From NCBI RefSeq assembly GCF_030272615.1, contig NC_081406.1, positions 187,844,391 to 187,908,390 of the forward strand: a stretch of DNA of 64,000 bases, in the 5' to 3' direction. The position numbers and the translations under genes are program-made. Positions 25,201-37,200 of this stretch are shown piece after piece. How positions within the stretch are numbered: position 1 is the stretch's first letter; every line of letters begins with the position of its first letter. This DNA is from Cryptomeria japonica. Its lineage: Eukaryota; Streptophyta; Pinopsida; Cupressales; Cupressaceae. Below the pieces are notes generated by a model that had not been told where the DNA came from, made no database searches, and saw only the letters and a list, made by a program, of their open reading frames with translations.

Positions 25201-28200
25201 TTTTTTCTACCTTCTTTTGGTCAAATTCTGAAAGTATTGCTTTTGCCTCCCTTTGAACCTCTTCAGGACAATTGTCACATACTGTAATATTTTGTCCACT
25301 GTTTTGTGCAAGGTGAATTTTGAGTCGGTATATGCCACCGGTCATAGTTTTCGTGCAATGGTTGCAAATAACCTCTCCTGCCACTGCACCTGGTGTGCCA
25401 TGTTTCCACATAGGATCCCTCTTTCTACCACCACCTCTACTTGTACCACCTCTAGTTGCAAAAGCCATTGTCTTTTATAGAAATTCGAAAGAAACCTATC
25501 AAAAGAGACCAAACATGGATCAATAAATATAAATTGAAGATGAACACAAATTAAAATTGGACAATTTAGCATGGTCACGACTCACAGCCAAAGTACCAAA
25601 CTACAAAATCGAGATAAATCTCTCATCAAGCTAATTGTAGGTGCCTCCATTATCAATTAGATACATCTCAATTTTGTTATTTTTAAACCACTATTGTAGT
25701 GTGTAACTGTAGATCGTGGATACAGTTAATTATTATTACACAGTGACACACCACTATTAGTAATTTATTACTATTATTACACAATACAGTGTATTGTGTA
25801 ATAATAGTAATAAATTAAATTTTAATAAGTGTCTGTGTAGTAAACTGTAAATTAATAATAGAGTAAGTAACTGTAAGATAATTGAAGAGCACACAGTTAT
25901 ACTGAGAGGGTGGGTGAATCAGTATAATGAAACTTTTCAATTCAATATTTTATATGATAGAATCAATCACTAAAAATAATTTTGCATATGAACACAATAA
26001 CACAAAGATTTAAGTGGAAACCCAATGTGGGAGAAAACCACTAAAAACGAATGCTATATATTTATGTTTTTTTACAATTTTGTGAGCACCAACCCATTGG
26101 AAGCACCAACTCCCTAACTCTGTTTTGTGAGCACCAACCCACTGGAAGCACCAACCCCCGAACTCTGTTTTGTGAGCACCAACCCACTGGGAGCACCAAC
26201 CCCCGAACTTTGTTTTGTGAGCACCAACCCATTGGAAGCACCAACCCCCGAACTCTGTTGAAATTGTGAGCACCAACTCACTCTTCACAAATCTAATTTT
26301 CCATCTTGAACATGTTGCTGTAACAATGGATGATGGACAATGGTGACACTCTTTAAATCTGCATACACATCTTCATACAAATATGTCACAATTTCTTTCT
26401 TAAATCTGCTGTAAGCTGATCATAAATCTGCCTTACTCTTCATTTCAAATCTGCATGTGCTAAGTTTATATATCTATTATTGTGTTCTAAACTTATGCTC
26501 TTTTAGGATTGATTGTTCATGTTTCTCTTTGCACACCTCTTACTTCACCTATGTGAGGTATACTTTCAGAAATCCATAGTTTTATACAAAGTATATATAT
26601 TCAACATATCAACATCCTTCTCAAAGCATTTTTAAAAATTCATATATATATGTGCTAGTTCCACCGGTTGCAAACCAACATGACTTCTAGTTTGAAAAGT
26701 CATATCCTTCAATATTTCAATAACTTCTTTTTGTTAAATTCTATTAATAAACTTTTTACGGGAGTATTTGTTTGCCAAACACTTTTGTTTATATTAATAA
26801 ACTCTTATGCCACTATACCTTAGACAATACTTTTCATAATAAACAAACCATTGAACTTAATGAAGCCTGATAATATGTATTGTAAAAATAAGGTATGTAA
26901 TTTATTTACGATATTATTTTCTCCCAGGCGGTAGTAAGTTCCACAAAACACAAAGTTTAATAATTTTTGCTGTCAAGATTTATTTTTCACTTTTAATTTT
27001 GCCGCTCCATATCTATCTCAGCTTTAATTAATTTAAAGTGTGCCGCCAATAATATTGTTCAATATATTAACACTCATGAAGTGCTGTAAAAAATACTTGG
27101 TTAATACATCCGCCATCAAAACATTTTTCGCTTTAATAAACTTGCCGCTATATTAATATATTTGCCGATAATTATAAAGTCTTTCCATATTATATATCGG
27201 GTAATAAATATATCGGATTATTTATAAAGTCTTTCCATTAATAGTTTTCATTTGATTTCTATTTTTGCCTTTAGATAATGATATAGATGCGAACCATGCT
27301 CACTGTAATTTTTTGCTTCATTGTGCTGATTTGCCAGGAAACTTCTGAACCAACACCCGACTCTAGGATATATTTTAGATACTTTTATTCTTTTTGTGAT
27401 GTCATTATAGATGCTTCCTGCTTTCAATTAATTTGACATCAATGATAATACTTGCATCAATAATAATAGTAAATTATAGTCTTAGGAAACTATAGTAAAC
27501 TACAGTCTTAGGAAAACTACTGCAAATTAATAGTTAATAACTTAATATGAATTTTACAGTGTAATTGTAAATTAATTTTGTGACATTTTTTTTATTCAAA
27601 TTTCATACTATGTTGCAGAAAAATTACTGTAAATTAATAATGTACAGTTACAGTTACACACTTAATCAATTAATAAATATTGATCTGTAAATTTAATATA
27701 TAATATATAATATATATTATAGAGTAATACACTATACAGTATACACACTATTATTAATTTGATTTGGGTTATATAGTTGAATGAGTCGGGATATATCGCA
27801 TAGCATTATACAGTTACCACTTGCCAGTATACAGTTTTGGGTTAGTTTTTTATTTGAATTAAATTTATTATTCATTACAAAGATGTTAATTTAACACAGT
27901 ATATTGGGAATTTCGAATCACAAATTAAATGAGCAGATAAAATAAAAATAAAATAAAAATTTAACATAGTATATGCCCGTGCGGTGGAAATTTCCAATCA
28001 CAAATGAGCAAATAAAATAAGTAAAAACCTCAAACACAGTTTGAATGCCGTGTCGGTGGGGAAGCTGCAGTTGAAACTTGCGAATTTGCGTTGCGTGCAA
28101 TATGATATCCGATTTCACCTCTTTTTTTGTTTTTAACTTCAACTTTTTTACTTTTTAGGGTTACGTCGTTTTAGGCGAGCGATTTTTACGCGATAAAATC

Positions 28201-31200
28201 GCGATTTTCAGGTAAACGATGCACGATTTTTACTAAAAAAATCGTTTACGATTTTTTGCACGATAAAATCGGTGGGCTGAATGGCTTGGGATATATCGCG
28301 ATTTTCGCAATTTTCTGCCGATATTTACAACCTTGCTTATGAGGATCAGGAGAAATTTGCCTTGGTTGTTGTATCTAATTTGATCTGCTTATTAAAGCAC
28401 CACGACTTTGGGTAACAGACAAGACAATCCTACATTCAGCAATACATCATGAAGAGGGTCTATGATATAATGAAATCATCAATGAAAAGCACCAAGAATC
28501 GATCACTATAGATTACTATAATACTTCCGATAAACACAAGCTATGCCAAGCAACGCTATGATCCTTACTTGGTCTATGTCAATAGTATGAAGGGAATTGT
28601 TACTGACGTCAAGCACGATAGGCAGCGATTATACAAGTTATATAATAAACTAATCATTGAAGAGCAATTAAGCCATTAATATAAGACATGTCTCCTCAAG
28701 GGAAGGCTACTTCCAAAGGACATGACCCTTGGGAGTTGAGAATATAAAAGGAGGCTGAACACGTATGCGTAGGAAAGGACGGCTAAGAAGGTTTGAATGC
28801 AGAATATTAGCAGTAATATTAATATAGACTGCAACACGTATGACAGTCATTTTTAATTTCTTATATAGTGGGAGACCAGATCTGATGCATGGCCAGATCT
28901 GTCTGCCCTTACCCCCAACTAAATATAATTATTGCTTTTTAGGTAGTGATGGTATTATTGATTTATATATTCGGTAATTAGAAGATACATAAATATTTGA
29001 TAATATAACTCAATTCCTTTATTTATTTCTATTCAAGTCTGAAAAGGATAATACGTTTATCTATATAATAATTGTCAGCAAGATTGTCCAGATCAGATCA
29101 TAACTGTCATTAAGTTATTGGCAGTATTCCCTTCTTGGGGGCATGCACGGTGTTGTGCTCAATATGATGAGTAAGATTGGAAGCCCAATAATGATCATAT
29201 GCAGAATTTAATAATAATATAAATATAGATATTAATATAATGGTTATAAATATGGATATTAATATAATAATAATAATTATTATAATATCTTTTAGAAACT
29301 ATTCTGCAGTAATGCAAAAAAATAATTCATATAACTAGTTAGTAATAAATATGTAAATGTTTTATAATGAATCAAAATAAGATCAATTATCTAGTATGGT
29401 AAATTAGCAAATACTTCATAGACAAATGAAAGAGAGAATATCATAGATTTGATTCACATTAAGATAGACTTGTCTCTTAATCAAGTTAGTTTAAGTCATA
29501 AGTCATAGAAATAGATTAATTATGGTTATAACAGGTCTAAACCAAGTAGGGGACTTTACACTAATCCCATTCTTCCGATCAGGAAAATTTTAAGCTGCCT
29601 GAAGAAACTATTTATAATTTTTTTTGTATGAAGCTGCCAAACAAAGGAAAGATGACATTAATAGGCATATTTAGCATCAACGATATTTTAGTAGTGCAGT
29701 CAAATTGGAACCCTTCTATGTTTGTATAGATCATGACGTGCTTACTGTTTTTTCCATTTGGAATGAAGTAATATTTTATAAACAGTGTTTCATAGAGTTT
29801 CACAGTGGGGGACACATGGACAGGTTTCAAGGACAATGAGTGGACAATGGCACAAATAATATATAATATGCACCAAGTTATTGTAATGTTCCTAGTTTCA
29901 AGCTCTCAAGCAGTGCAGTTGTCGCTGACTTTTTGGGTTTGTGTCAGCTTATTTAGAGGGGCAATTTGATGTTACCAGTGAGTTTAGATGGTTTAGAGGA
30001 GTCACATGATACTTTCAAATGTTATTTTTGGCCTATGGATTGGGCTCCAAGATTCTTGGAGGGAGTGTCTATTTTTAGTAGGTCACCCAATTGGGACTGT
30101 TTACCATCTTTCATCATTGGGATCACTCCGCAGTCATATTTTAATTCAGATGCTTTTCAACCATTGTTGCTAATTGGGTGTATTATTGAGCTATATTTAA
30201 TTAATTTCACTAAGGTTGCCATTTTAATTAAAATAATGTATCAAGCACCTCAATGTTATAGCTCATTGGAAAGAGATCAGAGAGTTTTAAATATTGAGAC
30301 ACTTAAAAGTGACTTTTAAGTGCTGTAAATGTTTAAAAATAAATTAAGTCACTTTTTGGAGTTAAAAGGCTTAATAAATTAATAAAGTGATTTTAAAAGG
30401 GAGTTTCTGGAAAGTTCCCTAGAAGGGTTATAAAAAGGTGAATTGAGAGCTCATTTGATATGTTGTGTTTGGATTTTGATATTGCTTCTGTTCGGAGGAG
30501 ATTACTTCTTCATCTTTGGTTTGTGAGGACGAAAAACCCTTGCAGGCAACATTCTGTACGTTGTTGAGAGATACAATCTAGAGAATACTTGGTGATTTCA
30601 TTCAAAGGTCACAATTGTGCTCATTGGAGAAGATCTACATTTCAATTTTTGGAGAGTTTATTGAATATCTAATTGATAGAGATCGACTTGGAAGGTGATT
30701 TGGAGGTTTTGTTGTTGTTCATTGCTGGTTATACTTCCTAATGTTAGCAGTACTATTTCAAGATCTTGGATGTGAGGGTTTAATGGCAGAAGATTGGTCT
30801 TTGAAGGTTTAAATCTGCATTCTTGGTGTTTATTATTTGCTGCTAATCAGTTCAACACCCAACCGTACCATTTTGGAGTCACTTGGTGAAGTACCTAGGG
30901 TTTCTAGACATTGTATTTGCTGGTCATTTCTGTAGCAGACCTTTATTTCATCAAATCAGCAAATGGGTATGTCGGGAATAATATGTAATATCGTTTTATG
31001 ATCTGGGTTGCTCTTACATTTGATAGATTTTTTAAAAGTTAGATCATAAATTAATTTTGGAATTTTCCAGCTACTTGTATTTTTGAGTTTCTTTAATTGT
31101 TTGAGTTGTTCATTTATTATAAAGTACTTTATTATTTGCCCTTAATTTGGCAACTCAAATCCGTTGCGAAAACACTCAAAAATAAAAATGCAAACAAAAA

Positions 31201-34200
31201 ATCAAAGTACAAACAAGGCTGCATATTACAGTTACGTTGAGAGGCTAACCACAATGTTACCAAGGGTGGATTATAATATAGTGTGTAATCACAAAAGCCT
31301 CTTAACATAATTTCGCACCCATTTATATGTGAAATTAGTAATTAAATATATATTTAAATATTTAAATTATTTCTTTAACTTTGTTCTACTAAAAAAGTAT
31401 AAGTTAAATATTTACTTGTATTATATATATTAATTAAATATTTATATAATTATTCAATGTTCAAAAATAGAATATAATGTAGAAGATGTAATTTAATTAC
31501 TCTCTATTTATGAAACTGTTATATTTTATATATTAATAATATTAATTAGATTAGAGTATTTAATATTAGAATATTTTATTTTGGTTGGTGGAGATGACAA
31601 GGGGGACTTCCGCTTGGCTACTTCAACATGATCTCAAGAGACACTAGTAGATTCCAATGAGAGTCTAACTTTGGTGGGCAGACAACCACTGTAAGGGGCT
31701 ATAACTATTGTTCATTTGCTATTCTACTTGAAATATTACAAAGTGAAAATGTAAAACATAGGAATATAATTCATTGTAACATATTCAGGAGATGTATCTT
31801 TATTATCAAGTAATAGATGTTTAATTATTAGATAACATCAGAGAGATCTTGAGTATAAACAACTACATATAAATAGTGTACTGGACTGGTTAATGCTCCC
31901 AATGTAATGTCCCCACGCTTTATACCATGGCAACCCAACACCTAAGGATATCGGGAATTATAATAAGATGGATCGAGAAATAAGATCGCAGCAGTTCAAG
32001 CTTAGAAATTGAAGTATAGCTATACAATCGACGCATAAGCATTAAAGCATTAAGAGATCGATGAAGAACAAACACAAGGGTATCGACAAATGCAATCAAG
32101 CATCCTTAATCGATAAATAGAACTAATCGATATCAATTATGTATGAAGACAACGATTAGTGAAGGGACTAATCAGTGGTTATGAGATGACCAGCCAATTA
32201 TAGAGGGGACAGCAAAAGAGAAGAAAATAGGCCACGCAAGAGTCAGCAAAGTTGATACAAAGAAAGAATAGTAACTACTTAGGCAACGATCATTTATATG
32301 GTGTACGAAGACGTATCGAAGATCCATCCTATGAGGGATGAAGTAATGATTTTAATTGAGGTCTACAAAGAATCGATTAATGATGAAGAATGGTAGTTTA
32401 TTGAGCCTTTTGAAAATATGGAATAGAGAATCATTCAATGCAAAGACAAGTTCAAAAACAGCGTAAGTGTCAATTGACTTTGACGTCTCAGTGAGTAGAT
32501 AACCGATGCCTTTCCTTGGCTAAGACTGTAGCTACATGGTGTCCAAGTATGGAGAAGTTCGCTCCAATTAAGTGAACGAGGAAATGAAGCATTAACAATG
32601 GCCATTAATATTGAAAGGTCTATATTACATTTTGCATCGTGGGAGCTTCGTTGATTCACCACATACACATCACATAAATAAAACAATGATTTGAAATAGC
32701 AAGGTGAACGATGATTATGATTTACAAACTGATTGCTGTGGAAAGGTGCAATTATGAAGAGACATAACCATTAGGAGATGACCGTTTCCCATACTACATA
32801 AGAAAGATTGAACTCATTCTATCAGGGAGCAACAAACAACGATTACGAAGAAGAGGTAGCGACTATGTTGGACAAGACAATAATTGTTAACAACAATACT
32901 ACCATTCTCATAGAACAGCAAAGACAAATCAAAGGAACAAAGATTACATTCTTCATTATAGTTCATCCTCCAAGAAAATATAAGCAATTATTAAATGACA
33001 CAGAAACTACTTTGACAAGTCTGCAAGTTGAAGTCAAAGTAAGGCTAAGATTATAAAGGGAGGAATACCACGTGGGGGGGTCTTGGAACTAACTGATATC
33101 AGAATGGAAGGAAGGAGACTCCAATAGAAATTTAGAATTAATTGTATTGGAATAAGCTTAAAGTGCTTTGTGGGCCCCACACAATAACTATTCATATTCC
33201 TATGTTAAAATAATTCTCAAACAGTGTTTGCAGCAATTAGAAAAGGTTTGGAAATTCCTCAATGAATATTGTGTTTTTAGTAGCAGCTCCACTAAAAGAA
33301 ATGGGACCCACTCGGAAGCCTTTTGAATATAGGAGTTGTGGTTTTTTTTTAGCCCACTTAAGACTTGCAGATTATTAAATGTGATTTGAGCAATCAACAC
33401 TACCCAAGGGTTAATGAAGGCCTACGAGAAGTCAGCAACATATTGAATATTGAAGATTTCTTGTTTGGGAAAATTACTTGTCTTTTTTATTCATTCTCCA
33501 CTACTTGGGAGATACCGATCAGATTAAAGCTGCAGATCAGCGGTAAGAGTTAACAACTGATTTAGAGGGAGTTATATGAAGATTATGACATGGTGTATAA
33601 GGGAGACATATCAAGTACATACATTAATTTAAGAAGAGGGAGAAGAATATATAGAAAGGATAAGCATGGGAAAATAGGAATAGGAGTCTACAATATAAAA
33701 GCACATATCTCATGTATATAAATCAAAGAAGGCCATCAAGATAAGTTACATCTTCCAAAATTATTCTTAGCATTATGCTTTAAATATCATGAAAGAATGT
33801 CTTTAGAATCAATGAAATTACATTTATAAATGTATTACAATTCTCATTTTAAGTTAGAATCGTTGTTTCAGACTACATTAGGTGAATCCCGAAAGGGGAC
33901 ATTACAGTGGTATCATAGCATGATCCTGCCATCCTGTAGGGTAAAAAGATAAATTAGGAGCATCACTCTAGATGAGTAGGATGACACAAAGAAGGTCAAT
34001 CCTCTCTAAGTATACGGGCTCAAGGAAGCCAATATGGGGGGGCATGGCTCAAAGAAGCCAACACCCTAGATGAGTAGGATGACACAAAGAAGATCAATCC
34101 TCTCTAAGTATAAGAGCTCAAGGAAGGCAATGGGGGAGGCAAATGACTCAAAGAAAGCTAGCCCCTCCCAAGTTGGACAAAGATGGCTCAAGGAAGTTAG

Positions 34201-37200
34201 TCTCTCTCAAGATTGGGTTAATTGGCTCAAGGAAGCTAGTCCCTCCCAAGTTGGACAGAGATGGCTCAAGGAAGTCAGTCTCTCTCACGTTGGGCAAAAT
34301 GGCTCAAGGAAGCTTGTCCCTCCTAAGTTGGACGAAGATGGCTCAAGGAAGCTAGTCTCTCTCAAGTTGGGAAAATGGCTCAAGGAAGCCAATCCCTCCA
34401 AGTTTCAATATATACAATAGAAACTAAGTAGTAATCTCTCTAACATTTATCATTACTTTGGTTTATATGATTATATGTTTGCTACTACTAATCTAAGTGC
34501 AGGTTCATCCAAGAAAGAAGACAAGGAGGGAGGAACCATACGAGTAGATTAAAGAAGTAGAAGTTCAAACATGGTATTAAATTGATATTGGTTTGGCATT
34601 TGATTAGTATTACCTTGTCTAACCCTAAGATAAATATGCATCTGTGTCTTTATATATGTTCTTATATTGTGTAGGTTCTACTTAGAAGATTTTTTTTTGA
34701 TTCAAAACCAAGACTGCATTACTAAAAGAGATATTTATATGGCCAAAAGAAACCCTTCTAAAAGGGATGTTACAAAAAAGGTCAATGGCCCCTTGCATTC
34801 ATAAGGGAGGAAACATTTTCATCACAAGATTGTATGCCATCATATACCAACATTGTATACTCATTGATCCTCTCCTAGAGCATGCTTGCCCAATTATATG
34901 CCATGCCAATGCTCTGTCCCACCATTAGTTCTATCATCTAGATGATAATGTCGGATGCCTTATTAGCTCCTGTGAGTCTGCACTTAATTAAGTCAAGTAT
35001 ACCTCTACATTCAGTCGTTGTAATAAAATTCCTTTTCAACCCCCTATTACCAGTGCTCTAGAATTTGTCTTGTTTCTCCTTGGTGAGGTCTTATTGACAC
35101 ACTCTCTTTAGGAGGGCCTCCTTATGTAGCCATGTTATCTTTCCACTGGGTTTGGCGGCAAAAGCTCTCCTCGATGGTCTTATTTGTGAGAATGCCAATT
35201 GTATTGTAGAACCATAGCTCTCAGACATGGCTCAAAATCTCGAGCATTGAAGAAACGTAATTGAGCGGCCTTGTCCACTTGTGTGTGGCAGAGTGCTACC
35301 CTTAGCAGATGATTATCTTCTGTGTTTACCATCAAGTGTGACACTCATTGCCACTTAGATTCTCCCAAGTAATTGTGTTAGCATAAATATTATAGTTTCT
35401 TGCTACCTTCCGCAATGCAGTGCAGGGTCTGAATAGTGCTGATCCCTTCCCTTTGCTACTAGTTGCCATGAATGGGACTTGTACTCTTGACAATGAATAG
35501 TAACCCTCGAGCAATGCTTGAAATGTATAATGCCTTTGGAAGCAATTATGATAACGGTGATGAGTTTGAGGCTGTACTCTACAAATGAAATACAACCTCG
35601 TTGAGAGCGGGAAATATAAAAGGTCTAGAGTGAGAAATATAAAAGCACTGACAGTGAAATCAAATTTCTTTTAGAATAATATGTCCCCACTTTTGATCCT
35701 GCACGCCTTATAGTATTTAATTCGCCCCACTTTATAATTACTTTTCTCGACACTTGAATAAATCGACCTTTGCACTTGTTGTCCATTTATGACACCCTTG
35801 GTCCATCAGTAAGAACCTATTAGAGATACGATCCATGGACCAGCGCTGCCCTAGTTGATCAAGGAGAAAGCTGAAGAATCATGAAGTGTGAAGTGTTGCC
35901 TTGTCTGGAGGAAGTTCCTGTGTTGGCCTTTTCTTTCTTCCCCGAAACTCTAGAACTCCGATGTTTCGAGGTTTTTTCCCTTTGCCTTCTCCTATTCTCC
36001 TTCTTTGGAACTTCGGAACCCCGAGGTTCTGAAGTTCCTTCTCTTTGCCTTCTCTTGCTTTTCCTTCTCCGGAACTCCGGAATCTCGAGGTTCCGAAGTT
36101 CCTTTCTTTTCTTCTTCCCTTTCGTGGAACTCCGGAAACCTGAGGTTCCGAAGTTCCTTTGTCCAGTTCTGCCTTTTTCTTGCCTTTTTTTAGTTCCTCG
36201 AAACTTCGGAACCCCGAGGTTCCAAAGTTCCTTTCCCTGAGCTTCTCCGGAACTCCGAAACCTCGAGGTTCCGAAGTTCCCTCCTAGCCTTTCTTCCTTC
36301 CTTTCTCCGGAACTCTGGAACCCCGAGGTTCCATAGTTCTCTTCCTTTGCTAACCTTTCTTCTCTCCGAAACTCCGGAACCCCGAGGTTCTGAAATTCCT
36401 TCCCTCTTTGCCTTTTCTCTCTAGTTCCCTCGGAACTTTGGAACCCGAAGTTCCTTCCTTAGCCTTTTTTTAGTTCTCTGGAACTCCAGAACCCCGAGGT
36501 TCTGAAGTTCCTTGCTGCTCTCCTTCCTCTTCCCCGGAACTCTGGAACCTCGAGGTTCCGAAGTTCCTTCCTTGTCTTCCCCACTTCGGGAACCCGAGTT
36601 TCCGAAGTCCCCGAGTTTCTTTCTGACTGGCGACACTTGCGGATGGCGTGATCGACACTCAAGGCTTTAAATGCTCCGACAATTTTGGTGACTTATACAC
36701 TTTGTTTTGTGGAGCCACAGGGGTGCATTTAATGTTTTTGGTAGGATTTCCATCAAGGGAGGTACGACGCCATGCTTGTTGTGGTGACTTATGTCATGTC
36801 TGCATACTCTGACTTTGGAAGGTCAGTCAATCCACCTTCTCAGGGTTGCCTTTTGTGGGTATGGCTAGGTTGCTTGGAAGTACTGAATTCAAGTGCATGC
36901 ACTTCCCTACACTCCCAGACTGACATGCAAGGGTTATGATCACTCTTGTAGCCGTTTTTCTATATAGGGCTTTTAAGCCTCATTGTAAAGGGTTCTCTCC
37001 CTGCTGGCTTGAGCTATTCCATGCTCTCCCACTTCTCTTGTATTTATCTTGCATTTGTGCAACTGTAAGTTTGGCCATTGGGCTTATAATTAATTGAAAT
37101 CACCCTTCTTGCCTACTTTCAACTTATGTATGTTGTGTATGTTTCCTTACATTCATCATAGGTGTATGTTTTGTGGTTCTTCTCTCATATATGCTGTGTT

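Larger units (their letters stand above)
22481..28335 (-). mobile_element. hAT element 1, 5,855 bp, inside the solo LTR
   Basis: The ends CAAAGATGTAAATATC (left) and GATATTTACAACCTTG (right) are imperfect inverted repeats. The 8-bp flanks are CTTGTGAG (22473-22480) and CTTATGAG (28336-28343), one mismatch apart; 8-bp duplications are the hAT hallmark. Subterminal repeats of ATCGG/CGATTTT type lie at both ends (22500-22580 and 28160-28320). The transposase gene lies on the minus strand at 23080-25468 and is frameshifted. The element also holds a 180-bp inverted repeat and a 45-bp tandem array. Confidence 0.85.
22192..29560 (+). mobile_element. Solo LTR (about 1.5 kb) split by a hAT element, target duplication CTAAT
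   Basis: It starts TGTCATGTCCC at 22192 and ends GGGGACTTTACA at 29560, variants of the TGTAATGTCCCC...GGGGACATTACA ends. CTAAT flanks it exactly (22187-22191 and 29561-29565). Removing the hAT insertion 22481-28335 and one 8-bp duplication leaves about 1,506 bp. No internal retrotransposon region is present, so it is a solo LTR. Confidence 0.75.

Noticed and set aside
26051-26288. CRISPR array or a repeat protein at the 45-bp tandem repeat
   Set aside because: There are no unique spacers between units, and this is a plant transposon. Frames on both strands are open only because the unit is a multiple of three.
34070-34420. 116-aa frame
   Set aside because: It translates the 77-bp tandem repeat in a retroelement leader; no domain.
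35881-36240. 119-aa frame and minus-strand frames in the palindrome array
   Set aside because: They follow from the repeated palindromes; no start context, no known domain.
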